Positions 49,601 through 57,916 of a stretch of DNA of 64,000 nt are shown here, one piece after another (the first letter of the stretch is position 1; each line of letters starts with the position of its first letter). Source of the DNA: a virus; the IMG/VR virus record IMGVR_UViG_3300045947_000193, positions 1-64,000 of that record. One strand, 5' to 3'. The position numbers and the translations under genes were made by a program. The notes under the pieces were generated by a model that did no database searches, was not told where the DNA came from, and worked only from the letters and a program-made list of their open reading frames with translations.

Positions 49601-49646
49601 GGCCAAGGCCACCATGGAGAACCCTGGTGCGATCCAGGCCGTATAG
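43686..49646 (+). CDS. Giant polyvalent protein: KGHWR modules, SH3 repeats, JAB/RadC, pyrophosphatase-like
   Basis: The 1986 residues hold, in order: KGHWR module plus QLPLF (43-47); EP-rich linkers; helical domains, one with ALKEGKPVPPEVLAEYPEL; a GARWHADEKGYIVPTGKAEQVEAY domain and a DUF3560-like coil (about 480-640); three SH3/KOW-like repeats (about 655-835); a second module with QMPLF (882-886); a third with QLGLF (1187-1191); two copies of a 130-residue helical domain (about 1240-1525); a JAB/RadC domain with HNHPSG from H1633; a degenerate RadC-like domain; and a pyrophosphatase-like domain (GYIKGTVGMDGAQIDCFVG, about 1890). Such combinations mark polyvalent proteins, thought to enter the host and counter defences. 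Confidence 0.85.
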   Translation: MLQFVLLLNKAHVKGHWRTTPTGQRVYVSPHERQDQEGYDPSQLPLFGAPAARPPEPAPPPKPEPEPEPEPEPVPTPEPEPEPEPVQAETTPATIPEYVKDAVKLNAERIHYFNEEVERLRKLGQRFGSPGRYEYEYRTEHEHQFDANVDKLKYIEGLAEKNGFSLEQLYAHVEGGRPEKIPWSMAASAWGRPREPKTTPEPTPPPAPAPEPEPTATTPEPWQMTRREFRHAENAPKVQAIQAAIRAGKRITAVTQLRVTPLTSPEHIRLTSTGHVQTRERTTWVNMTDDMVDTLAAQAGMKLPDFMEKVYHRAEVAQALKEGKPVPPEVLAEYPELSSQEDEEPEEAPPAIQHRPLTEDAIHNWDAPYIQKQYGEHPEEIRQAAMQAMRRHHQKGTSAREEAQALNAQFGLTKEPEPTPTPEPVDTTTAQLDQAEHDLGDLEGDVASTERAHTADTEDEQDDDAEGDGDEGEQTFSLITGRTYPLRRDLVSLGARWHADEKGYIVPTGKAEQVEAYARSKGLTVGKVDLPAEDYHREKLTGEALRAHRQAGLDKKITRWRSQAARLEKQAAALEARLKPYDDMQFWTEPLKPDHYSYNRHRNLRERLRAMMDKRMGMLRDAHALRQKADGWDRAGAQIAGDRERQRQAQREMVSSQVTVGSRIHDAIYGKGTVVKVNPKTFTVRYDNGHTSATDKSHAMPLGETVPLAELKEQTRPKYKKGDTVRFNSFGQDRVGTITSVGPRSYSIRVHGAVQTSPLKVDHQRVLGPDTTPEPAPAAAPSAPLRRGQFVRFTHGVLSSTPRYGTITNVGPDTYTIRAMDGGRILEVNHKDVMAKARNTPRLVLLLNKAHVKGHWRTIPTGQRVYVAAHERQDDPHAWSSQMPLFGAPRGTLVTVHQLTPQEAPAFASPEAPAVTAMPVSVPAPVRPTPKEAPHLPMPEKASKHPRRAESAPAETYALRPGGRFNFTSQEIDQIVTMIQEYQKGADHPSLRLRPQVKEYALAYNLLEQADRKKRPTFNFRGRFQPMHDLPPEALWRIVEPMLEGQRSRGASITRDPRWTTLDIYPVGHRIHRNSNMKEVPGAEGEPSTWVEQPELTERSEQHAMEAQAEVLGKLALHQYLYFQRGGSIWDVSRHERYSPPIQKAHTFTLGKARVKGHWRMLEQGPVYVHTYHRPDRPGGVAEPAQQLGLFGAPVSSLRTTQPAPLKHTPEPPAPVVPERAPVQIAKPEPSPPPKPSPFLSFPNDTGTPTPEQRQDAIDTVWNMEAPLRAFERFFTRKDAPPSAMRTALLLYQGARPAVGERFRERLTTLTDTTTRRSLHAVVDFAAQDLTNVGQHLIAMAMKYGMRDTDLPAGLERDAFQRYQHNNPYARGTPLPPDVTPAPAPAPEPALTFPADDKRPSKKEREQAYNAVWAVEGPLHDFESYFTGPNAPNTPWRGALNFYRGARPGTVGTHYRAAVQGIHSRQNAHPTPTRASLHRAVERAQQEMESVGKKYMAAMRGMGMDTPDVPPGPLRDTFTQYARLLDAEPAAEQTPAVPPAPPSYRSLSLKLDRTQDIPVTSLYARTAKEVAGIFEEMRQGEREKLMAVHTDADGRIRSLECISMGTLNSSPGTIREVLKAAVVQGTSGMWLIHNHPSGASDPSEDDKVLTRKVNDYGKRLGITLHGHVVIGEHGYHALNPEGHTNGESAYPTGTETEGKVPMVALRQHREAEPMLQGKQLKNWHEVADMGKQLLRGGAHQTYVVLTDTRLRVNAAIPIKSTGEGQAQQDALNEVLRQAILHNAHAVTLVSDVEKRERFFGFSKRLHQALDRTGMHLMDAVHLRGDTYASARGEGMIKALVIDLSKARKLHGRRRWQGMQLSIENRKGSIRRGHDHDGKPWANKMQHPYGYIKGTVGMDGAQIDCFVGPHPGAPHVYVVTTRKAPDFQVADEQKCFIGFTSAKKAKQAFLTHYDDPRHFGNMLEMPVEEFKAKAKATMENPGAIQAV

Positions 49647-49656
49647 GAGCGCTCCT

Positions 49657-52600
49657 ATGGTCACCCGCACAGCCCCTACGCCCCTGCCCGCCGTGGTGTA
49701 TCTGCACGGCAGCGACCGCCCGCACCCGTGCTACGTGCGCCTCATGCCCCGCCTGGCCAAGGCCAAGGACATCCCGCCTGGTGCGCGCTGGATTACCGTG
49801 CACCCCAACGGCATGGAAGAGAAGGGTGTCCCGATTCTCATAGAGCCCCGAGGCGACGGCTCGTGGAGCGTCACGGCTGGCGCCGGTGGCAAGCTCAACT
49901 ATCTCCGCCTGACCAACGTCAAGAGCGAAGCCGAGTACAGACAGACCGCCAGAGAGCGTGCCGAGCAACGCCGGGAAGCCCAGAAGGAGCGCGAAGCCAT
50001 CACGCCGCCCGAAGTCAAAAAAGCCCAGCGCGAAGCCCGAACCGCCGTGCAGCAACAGGCCCGCATCGCGCAACGCGCCTTGATAGAGCGCGTCAGGGCG
50101 ACCCTGGGTGGGGTGAGTGCGGACCTGCCCCCGGAGCGCCTGGCTGGCCTGACCCTGGGCGCCCAGAGTCTCATAGCATCCCGCCATCACCGCAAGCAGC
50201 TCAGCGAAGCCCGCGCACAGTTGGCGGAGCAGAAGCGGACCCTGCTCCTTGACGCCGACGCGCGCGCCGCCATTGGTATGGGCGACCTGCCCCTGCATGG
50301 CAAGACGGACGCCGGGCTCTTTGGTGGTCCCACCCTGGGGCTCACCGACCTGGAGCCCGAACCGACCGGCGCCAGCCGTGGCCCCAGCCGCCGCGAGAAG
50401 GCCACCGCCAACATCATTGACGACCTGCAAAAGCTCGACGTAGACGCCACCAAGCAGGCCCTGGAGCAGCTTGACGAGCAGGAGCCCGACGCCGACACCG
50501 AGCGCGCCCGCGCCAAGTTACAGGCCCAACTGGACGCGCGCGCCCTCCTCGATACCAGCCCGGAGAATCACAAGGCCATTGTGGACCTGGTGCTCACCCC
50601 GGACAAGCAGGCCATGATTGACGACACCGTGGCTGCCCTCAACGCTGAAGGCCGGGACGAGGAAGCCGAGCGCTTACAAAACGGCTCAGCCGGGTTGCGT
50701 GCCTTGCATGCCGAAGTACGCCAGGCGAAGCAGGCCGGACTGACCGACACCGACCAGACCGCTGTGCTGAAGCAGCCCGCTGCAGACATTGTCGACATGC
50801 TCAAGCAAGAGAAAGAGGTTGCCGCCGCTGAGCAGGACGCCCGCCGCATGAAGAAGACCATAGAGACGGGTGGGGTGGTCGACACACAAAAAGCCTTCCG
50901 GGTGATGACCTCAGAAGCCCTGGACAAGCAGGTGATCAGCGACTTGCAGGACCAGATACGCGCGGACCTGGCACACAGCATGCTGGAACACGTCAAGGGC
51001 AAGGAAGAGACGGCCTACCGGGCTCCTATTGCCGCTGGCATGCAGAGCGCCATAGATAACTTGTCCCTGGCAGCATTAGGGAGTGCCATGCTCAGCCGGG
51101 ATGTGATCGACTTTCTAGGCCCCAAAAGCTCCGCGCAACTGCTGGCCTGGCACTTGCACAACACCATCCCTGGCGAGATGGAGCGCATCCGGGAAGGCGT
51201 GGAAGCGCACCACGCCGCAACGGAGAGCAAGCTGGCGGAGGAAGCCCTCAAGGCCGCAGACCCGCTGCTCAAAGAAGCGGAGCGCATGGCCCAGACCATG
51301 ACCGATGAGCCGAGCGACCTCAAGGCCGCCCTGGAACAGAACCGCCAGCGCCTGGACCTCCTGGAGCAGGCCCGTGGGCTCATTGGCACCACCCTGGGAC
51401 GCCTGGAAGGCCAGGCCCTCCTTGGGGAAGCGCTGCGCCGCCCGCCTGTGGAGCACCTGGAGGTGAGTCTAGGAACCGTGGGCAATGCCGACGTACTCAT
51501 GGCCGCGCGTGCGTTAGGGCTCACCCCGGACGACTTCAGCATGGACCTGGTGGGAGGGACGCGCCTCATGACGATCCACCCGGACGCCCTCCCCAAGCTG
51601 CTCAGTCAGACCCCCAAGGACGCCGTGCAACGCGCGCGCACGGTAGCCGACATCAAGGCCGGGAAGCACGACGAAGCCGACTGGCTCCCGGACGGCATTG
51701 TTGCCAGGCCCCTCACCGAGTTTACAGACCCCGTGCGCCAGGCCCACTATGCCACCACACCGCTGGAACTCACCGAGCAGATGAGTGAGCCCGATGCAGA
51801 GCACGCCATCCAGGCCCACGTTGCCAGCCGTGCCTACCTCGACGGCGCCGAAGATTTTAGAGACATACGCTCTGACCTGCTCAGTGCCGAGCGCCAGGCC
51901 ACTATTCCCCCGGCCTTGCTGCCCACCTATCAGCGCATTGTGGAGGATGCTTTCCCCCTGGAGACCCCGCGCGCGCGGGAGCTGACGCACGAAATGGCCG
52001 GGATACGCCAGCAGCTAGAGGACCTGGAAACCCCCTCGATGTTTGGCCCACCCGCTGAGGGCGACCCCGACGCCTTGAAAAGCCGCCTGGCCGCCGCTGA
52101 GCGCGAACACGCCGAAGAGAGCCTGCCCGAGAAGCAAGAGGCAGCCCTGCACAGCCGCGCCGCGCAGTGGGTCAAGCCCTACCTGGACGCGCACCCAGAA
52201 ATGACACCCCTCGATCACCAGAGTATTCCCGACACTGAAGACACGCGCCGCGCCGTGTTCCGCGCCCTGGCCAGTGTGCCAGAGGGGAGCGTGGCCTTTA
52301 AGAAGGTGGGGGAGCTAGGGGACCACGCCAGCACCAGCATGCTGCAGGAACACTTCTGGAAGCACCACAGCCCCATAAGCAAGGATGAAGCCCTAGAAGC
52401 CCGCCAGCAGCTCAAGGACCTGCCCAACCCTGGCAGAGACTGGCGCCAGTGGCAGGCCCAGCATGGCACGGGAGACGCCGCCTACCATGCCATCCAGGCC
52501 CATCTGCAAAAAAAGGAAGAGGAGGAAGCTGGAGGGGGACTCTTTGGAGCGGTAGCAGAGCCCAACCTCATGGCCGCTGGCAAGCTCGACAACATAGAGG

Positions 52601-54966
52601 ACCTGGCCACCATGGCTGGTATGATCACCGCCGACGATGCAGAGCCCATCTCCCGCGCCGCCCAACTGTACGCCTACGAGCGCGAGAACGACGCCGAGAA
52701 GCAGCAACGGATGGAGAGCCTGCAGCACCTGGTCAAGGGGCACTTGCGCGACATCTTTGACCGGCAAATTGCCAACGGGGGGAAGGGTGTCACCGCGCAA
52801 GACCGCGAGAACTACGACCGCGCCAAGCTCGCAGCGGACCCGTGGGCTGCCTACGTGCTGGCACACGGGGGAATCCGCCGCGCCAGGGAGGCACTGCTCT
52901 CTAGTGCCCGTGGCAAGTTTGCCGATGCCTTCAGCCACGCATACGGGCAGATCACCGGCGAGCCGCTGAAGACGGGCAAGCAACGCCTGGCACAGTGGCA
53001 GGGGCATGTACGCGGGAGCATGAGCCCGGACGACCTCCTAGCGCACCTCAAGGAACAGCGTGCCAGCACCGCCAGTGCGCATGCCGCTGTGGCCCGCCGT
53101 GGCACGGGGGGACAGTTTGCAGAGGGGGAGCGCGCCGCTATCGCGACCGCCAGACAGGAGCAGGCCGCCGCGTCGCAGCTTGGCTTTTTCTCGCCCCAGC
53201 CCACCGTCACCAAGGCCGCGCGCCAGGCCGAGACCGACCGCACCACACTAGGGAAGTTGGCGGAGAATCAGCTAGGGGGAATCATCAACCATCCGGGTTT
53301 TGCGCCCATTGTGGAGCAGATGAAGGCCACCGGAGGGCGAGGCGTCAAGCTCATGCCAGGGCTCAGTATGTCAGGCCAGTATGCCCCGCAGCAGCGCGCC
53401 GTCCGCATGATGGACGCCGCCAAACGGATAGCCATCCATGCTGGCGTAGGCAGTGGCAAGACCCTCATTGCCCTGGGGACCCACACGCACCTGCACAACA
53501 AGGGCGACATCCACAAGACCATTATGGCCGTCCCCAGCGCCGTACAGGGCCAGCTCCCAGGGGAGATATTGCGCTATACGGACCCTGGCAAGGTCAAATT
53601 TTTCGCGACGCCGGGTGCGGACCGTGCCACCCGCTTGCGTGCCCTGGCTGACCCCAAGACGCCGCTGGTAGTGGCCACGCATCAGAGCCTGAGAGATGAC
53701 CTTGTCCACCTGGTAGCCGAGCATCAAGGCAAAAGCCCGGCAGAGGTAGCCACCTTCTTTCGCGACTCAGCGCAGAAGGACGGCCACCGCCAGGCCCTCA
53801 GAGCCGCCCTCGACAACGCCGGAATCCCGCCCAGCATTATGACCGTCCTGGACGAAGGCCACACCACGCTTGACCGCATGGGCAAAGACGACAGCCTCAT
53901 GAGCAACGTCTTTACCGCGCTGTCCCACCCGGACAACTCGACGCATCACATGCTTATGACCGGCAGCCCGCTCAAGAACGATGTGAGCGAAATCTACAGC
54001 ACGCTGGAAAAGTTGCACCCAGGCGAGTACACCGACCGTGACGCTTTCCTGCGGCAGTATGCGGTACTCACCCCTGCCTTACAGGAAAGCCTACAGCGCA
54101 AAGTGGCGTCGCATTTTTACGCCACGCGCGTCAGTCCGAGTGTCCCCGCGCATCATAAGGTGTTAGAGCACGACTTGAGCGACGCCCAGAGCACCGCCGC
54201 CAACGCCGTACAGGAGCACTACGACCGGCTCCGACTGGCGCAGCAACGGGGAACGGTCGACCTCGACGCCGCGCGCGCCCTGAGCCCGAGCAGCTTTGCG
54301 CACCTCCCGGAGGACCAACACGAAGCCCGCGCGCGCCAGTTGCAAGAGAACGCTGGCCTACTCAGAGACAGTGCCCTGGCCCGCGTGATCCACAGCACCC
54401 CGCCCGCCGACAATGCCAAAATCCAGGCCATTGTGCAGCATGCCAGAATGCGCGTGGACCAGGGCAAGCCCGGTATCATCTTTGCGCACAACCGGGACGC
54501 CGTCCAACACCTGCATGACGCGCTGAAGGCCGCTGGGATACGGGTAGGCACCCTCACTGGCCAGCACACGGCTGGAGAGAAGAACCGCGTGCGCCAGGCA
54601 TTCCAGCCTGAGCAGGGCGACCCAAGTATAGATGTACTTGTGGCATCTGACGCCGGAGCCACCGGGTTGAACCTGCAACGCGGACAATGGCTGCACCAGT
54701 ATGACATTCCGCAAACGGCGATGATCAAGGAGCAGCGAGACGGACGCATCCACCGGCTAGGGCAGACCAACCCGGTAGAGCTGAGCATCTCCCGGACACG
54801 CACGCCCTACGATGCGCAAGCCTGGCAGCGCCTGCAAACCAAGCGCATGCTGGGGGAGGTGTTTCAATCGCCAGCGGACCAGCTCGACGATACCGGCCTG
54901 GCACAGTACCTGCATCACGCCGCTGTACAGCAGGATGAACGGGAGATGTTTCACCGCGCCGCCTAG
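49657..54966 (+). CDS. Giant SNF2-family helicase, polyvalent-type
   Basis: GGAGCGCTCCT precedes ATG 49657; 1769 residues. Residues about 30-95 form a domain with HPNGMEEKGVPILIEPRG and TAGAGGKLNYLRLTNVKS, seen at the front of phage SNF2 proteins. Then follow long coiled coils (EYRQTARERAEQRREAQKER) and about 900 residues of helical sequence. The motor has GVGSGKTLIAL (about 1264), DEGH (about 1398), MTGSPLKN and, near the end, ASDAGATGLNLQ and RDGRIHRLGQ. QLGFF (1174-1178) may be a clamp-type box. Chromatin-like remodelling of entering DNA, or blocking host nucleoid-bound defences, is an inference from the family. Confidence 0.82.
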   Translation: MVTRTAPTPLPAVVYLHGSDRPHPCYVRLMPRLAKAKDIPPGARWITVHPNGMEEKGVPILIEPRGDGSWSVTAGAGGKLNYLRLTNVKSEAEYRQTARERAEQRREAQKEREAITPPEVKKAQREARTAVQQQARIAQRALIERVRATLGGVSADLPPERLAGLTLGAQSLIASRHHRKQLSEARAQLAEQKRTLLLDADARAAIGMGDLPLHGKTDAGLFGGPTLGLTDLEPEPTGASRGPSRREKATANIIDDLQKLDVDATKQALEQLDEQEPDADTERARAKLQAQLDARALLDTSPENHKAIVDLVLTPDKQAMIDDTVAALNAEGRDEEAERLQNGSAGLRALHAEVRQAKQAGLTDTDQTAVLKQPAADIVDMLKQEKEVAAAEQDARRMKKTIETGGVVDTQKAFRVMTSEALDKQVISDLQDQIRADLAHSMLEHVKGKEETAYRAPIAAGMQSAIDNLSLAALGSAMLSRDVIDFLGPKSSAQLLAWHLHNTIPGEMERIREGVEAHHAATESKLAEEALKAADPLLKEAERMAQTMTDEPSDLKAALEQNRQRLDLLEQARGLIGTTLGRLEGQALLGEALRRPPVEHLEVSLGTVGNADVLMAARALGLTPDDFSMDLVGGTRLMTIHPDALPKLLSQTPKDAVQRARTVADIKAGKHDEADWLPDGIVARPLTEFTDPVRQAHYATTPLELTEQMSEPDAEHAIQAHVASRAYLDGAEDFRDIRSDLLSAERQATIPPALLPTYQRIVEDAFPLETPRARELTHEMAGIRQQLEDLETPSMFGPPAEGDPDALKSRLAAAEREHAEESLPEKQEAALHSRAAQWVKPYLDAHPEMTPLDHQSIPDTEDTRRAVFRALASVPEGSVAFKKVGELGDHASTSMLQEHFWKHHSPISKDEALEARQQLKDLPNPGRDWRQWQAQHGTGDAAYHAIQAHLQKKEEEEAGGGLFGAVAEPNLMAAGKLDNIEDLATMAGMITADDAEPISRAAQLYAYERENDAEKQQRMESLQHLVKGHLRDIFDRQIANGGKGVTAQDRENYDRAKLAADPWAAYVLAHGGIRRAREALLSSARGKFADAFSHAYGQITGEPLKTGKQRLAQWQGHVRGSMSPDDLLAHLKEQRASTASAHAAVARRGTGGQFAEGERAAIATARQEQAAASQLGFFSPQPTVTKAARQAETDRTTLGKLAENQLGGIINHPGFAPIVEQMKATGGRGVKLMPGLSMSGQYAPQQRAVRMMDAAKRIAIHAGVGSGKTLIALGTHTHLHNKGDIHKTIMAVPSAVQGQLPGEILRYTDPGKVKFFATPGADRATRLRALADPKTPLVVATHQSLRDDLVHLVAEHQGKSPAEVATFFRDSAQKDGHRQALRAALDNAGIPPSIMTVLDEGHTTLDRMGKDDSLMSNVFTALSHPDNSTHHMLMTGSPLKNDVSEIYSTLEKLHPGEYTDRDAFLRQYAVLTPALQESLQRKVASHFYATRVSPSVPAHHKVLEHDLSDAQSTAANAVQEHYDRLRLAQQRGTVDLDAARALSPSSFAHLPEDQHEARARQLQENAGLLRDSALARVIHSTPPADNAKIQAIVQHARMRVDQGKPGIIFAHNRDAVQHLHDALKAAGIRVGTLTGQHTAGEKNRVRQAFQPEQGDPSIDVLVASDAGATGLNLQRGQWLHQYDIPQTAMIKEQRDGRIHRLGQTNPVELSISRTRTPYDAQAWQRLQTKRMLGEVFQSPADQLDDTGLAQYLHHAAVQQDEREMFHRAA

Positions 54967-54979
54967 AGAGGGGAGAAGG

Positions 54980-55312
54980 ATGGACCTGGCAGAGGCACTG
55001 GAACGCCTCATACACACGGAATGCGACACGATCACCGTCTATGGACAAGCCCGCCATCCGTTGACAGGACGGGAGCAGAGCTGGACCGTCACCTTGATTA
55101 CCAATCAGTCCAAACGCGCCCACCTGAAGCGCGTCGGAGAGGGCGCCACGGTGACGGAGGCGCTCTGCGCGGCCCTGGCGGAGGAGGGCACCACGGTAGC
55201 CGATCACGCCAAGCGCCGGAGCCATCGGAACAGCTTAGGCTTGGAAGGTATCCCCGCCAAGTATCAGGGCAAAACCTTCAAGAAGGCGCTGCGCTCACGT
55301 CTGTTGTACTAG
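54980..55312 (+). CDS. Small protein, unknown
   Basis: AGGGGAGAAGG precedes ATG 54980. The 110-residue product is basic at its C-terminus (GIPAKYQGKTFKKALRSRL) with an N-terminal alpha/beta part (DTITVYGQARHPLTGREQSWTVTLI). The function is unknown. Confidence 0.6.
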   Translation: MDLAEALERLIHTECDTITVYGQARHPLTGREQSWTVTLITNQSKRAHLKRVGEGATVTEALCAALAEEGTTVADHAKRRSHRNSLGLEGIPAKYQGKTFKKALRSRLLY

Positions 55313-55326
55313 AAAGGATGTGCCCT

Positions 55327-55596
55327 ATGGAACCCCGCGAGCAGTTACAGGCAGCCCTGGCTGTGATCGAAGCCCACGCCCGCAGTGCGCACAAGCGACA
55401 GCAGGACCTGGAAGCGCTGGCCAGCGACAGCGACGCCCGGCTGCAGCAGGCCCTCAGCCGCTACCAGGCGATTCTGCCCGCACTCGGAGCAGGCAAGAAC
55501 CGCGCCATAGAGCGCGACTATGTCAACCGGCTGGGGGACCGTCGCAGCATGACGCTGGCGCCGATGGAGCACGAGACCCCAGGACAGGAAGGCTGA
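55327..55596 (+). CDS. Small helical protein, unknown
   Basis: The 89-residue product is mostly coiled or helical (REQLQAALAVIEAHARSAHKRQQDLEALASDSDARLQQALSRYQAILPAL). AAAGGATG precedes the start. Unknown function. Confidence 0.6.
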   Translation: MEPREQLQAALAVIEAHARSAHKRQQDLEALASDSDARLQQALSRYQAILPALGAGKNRAIERDYVNRLGDRRSMTLAPMEHETPGQEG

Positions 55597-55610
55597 GAGG
55601 AGGGACCATC

Positions 55611-55826
55611 ATGGCAGAGGAGCGCGTGCGACTGATGCCCCAGGGTATCCGTCCGATAGGCATGTGCATGCAAGGCTTTGGCGTCGACGCAGAGGCACAA
55701 CTCCGCGCCATGTGCAATGGTGCACTCCCCGTGGTAGGGCAGCGGTATGTCTGGCTGTGTACGGCTGTCCAGACCGACGCCGACCCGGTCTATGCCCATT
55801 TTACCTTGATCCCCGTGGACGAGTAG
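55611..55826 (+). CDS. Small protein, unknown
   Basis: GGAGGGACC precedes ATG 55611. The 71-residue product reads LRAMCNGALPVVGQRYVWLCTAVQTDADPVYAHFTLIPVDE. A small beta domain is likely. Confidence 0.55.
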   Translation: MAEERVRLMPQGIRPIGMCMQGFGVDAEAQLRAMCNGALPVVGQRYVWLCTAVQTDADPVYAHFTLIPVDE

Positions 55827-55837
55827 AGGGGGACCCC

Positions 55838-56035
55838 GTGCCCGAGCAGCTCCCCACGCTGTACGTGTCTGATGGCACCCCGGCCTTTACGCACCCGCGC
55901 GCCCATGCGGGCACCCTCACCCGCTGCGTGACCGCGCACCCGGCCCCCGTGTGTACCTGTGGCATGTATGCCCTGGTCTGGCTGAAACCTGGAGAGGAGC
56001 CCCCGGATGACCGGCCCGACCGGCAATACGTGTAG
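55838..56035 (+). CDS. Small protein, unknown
   Basis: GTG 55838 lies behind GAGGGGGACCCC. The 65 residues include VCTCGMYALVWLKPG. It overlaps the next gene by 29 bases. A Cys pair may bind metal. Confidence 0.5.
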   Translation: MPEQLPTLYVSDGTPAFTHPRAHAGTLTRCVTAHPAPVCTCGMYALVWLKPGEEPPDDRPDRQYV

Positions 56036-56204
56036 ACGCTGCCACAAGCGGATTGTCCGCCCTGAAGAGGACGCATTAATCCTCACCAAGGCCCTCCAGA
56101 TACGCCAGGGCGTGCTGTACCTCCAGTGTCAGTGTGGCACCTGGAATGCCGCACCCTCACGCCTGTGTGACCGTCTGCGGCTCATTTTGATCCTGACGGC
56201 CTAG
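56007..56204 (+). CDS. Small zinc-ribbon protein
   Basis: GGAGAGGAGCCCCCGG precedes ATG 56007. The 65 residues have CRRCHKRIVRP and CQCGTWNAAPSRLC, a zinc ribbon. It is the last gene before the C-rich non-coding array. Confidence 0.6.
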   Translation: MTGPTGNTCRRCHKRIVRPEEDALILTKALQIRQGVLYLQCQCGTWNAAPSRLCDRLRLILILTA

Positions 56205-57916
56205 CCCGCCGCGCCTTTCCTCCCCGTTCCTAGCCCCTCCTCCCACGCCAGGCCCGTCATGTCACCTCTTTACGTGATGTGTACAAGGGGAAAATCACGC
56301 CCGCAACGCCTGGCCGCCCGCGTCAGGCCATGCCATCCATGCCTTGCCTGCCTGGCCCCGCCCGGCCCCGCGCCGCCCCGCATGGCCTCACCATACGCTC
56401 CATGCCCTGCCCCGCCTGCCATGCGAGCCCTAGCCTGACCTGTCGACCCATGCTGCGCCTTGCCTGCCAAGCCATGCCCCACTCCGCCTCTGCAAGCCGT
56501 GCCCGCCGAGACATGCCGCGCCCGTCCTTCCTGGTCCGTGCCATCCTTGCGAAGCCTGCCACGCCGGACCGTGCCAGTGCTGGCGCCACCGGCCCTCGCG
56601 CCGCCACTCCAGGCCCGCCGTGCCATCCCGAGCGCCGCCCAGACATGCCGACCCTCGCCCAGCCTGCCACGTCACCCCTAGCGACACCTACCACCCTTGT
56701 ACTGCCATGCCAGCCGCACCGCGCCAATCCTCCCGTGCCGCACCCCTCCCTTCCTGGCGCTCCCGCGCCCGCCGTCCCGTGCCCCGCCGTCCCTAGCCTC
56801 ACCGTCCTTGCCAACCCCGGCCAGGCCGCGCGGTCCCTTGCGATACCCCGCCTGCCATGCCACGCCCATCCTCACCAACCATGCCCTGCTATGCGCGTCA
56901 GAGCCTTGCCTTGTCTCGCCCGCCGCACCAATCCTCTCCCTTGCTCGCCAACGCACGACAAGCTAGGCCCGTCCTTGCCTCGCCCGCCAAGCCACGCCAT
57001 GTGTAGCCTAGCCCAGCCCGCCGTCCGCGCCCGTCGACACCGCGCCAATCGAGGACGGTCGACGCCTTGCCCGCCGCCCCGCGCCTCTGCGTACCACTCC
57101 GCCCATGCCAGGCCCGCCGTGCCTATCAGCGCCTGTCCTCACCGTCCAAACCACGCCAGCCGCGCCGCTGCGCCCTCGCCCAGCCTTGGCTCACCAGTCC
57201 ATGCGTCGCCTGCCTGGCCTGTCCCTACCCCTCCTCTCCGATCCAAGGTGTCCCTATCCCTGCCGAGCCTGCCACGTCTCGCCTAGTCTCTCCGCCCTCA
57301 CCATGCCCTGCGCTGCCTGGCCCGCCTTGCCACTCCTTGTCAGGCCCTACCGTCCCCGCGCTGCCTGACCCTCCGCCGCCTGGCCCGCCACGTCTCGCCT
57401 GGCCTTCCGGCCCTACCCGGCCCACGCCATGCCTACCCAGCCGGTCCGACCCTCTCCCTGGCATGTCAGTGCTTGTCCAGCCAATGCACGCCTGTCCTCC
57501 CTCGCCAAGCCGTGCCCGCCGTGCCACCTGTCCCCGCCTGACCATGCCCGTGCTCGCCACGCGGTCCGTCGCCACGCCTGCCTTGCCAGTCCTCACCCGT
57601 CCGGTCCACACCGTCCCCGCCGTGTCACGCCTGCCCACGCCAGCCCTCGCCCGCCTTGGCAATCCGCGCCTTTCCTCTCCACACCGTCCGCGCCTTGTGA
57701 CGCCTGGCCAGCCTCCCTCGCCGTGGCCACCCTCGCCATCCTTTCCGGCCCAACCCACGCCATGCCTGACATACCAGTCCGCGCCAGTCCTGGCCATTCC
57801 ACCCGTGCCGGTCCGGTCCCAGCTTCGCCGGTCCCAGCCAAGCCCGCCACTCCCTGCCAGTCCCCGCCATCCAAGGCATACCTCGCCCGCCATGCCATGT
57901 CTGTGTGTTGACGGGC
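56205..57916. repeat. C-rich quasi-periodic array, 1.7 kb, no credible gene
   Basis: The plus strand is made of words such as ATGCC, TTGCC, ACGCC, GTCC, AAGCC, so that a CC pair recurs every four to six bases for about 1.6 kb. G-runs are rare on this strand; the minus strand is GG-rich with the same spacing. Long open frames exist in most frames on both strands, have low-complexity products and no ribosome sites, and follow from the scarcity of A/T-rich stops. The array lies between the polyvalent operon and a leftward gene pair. GG every four to five bases could allow two-layer G-quadruplexes. Confidence 0.8.
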
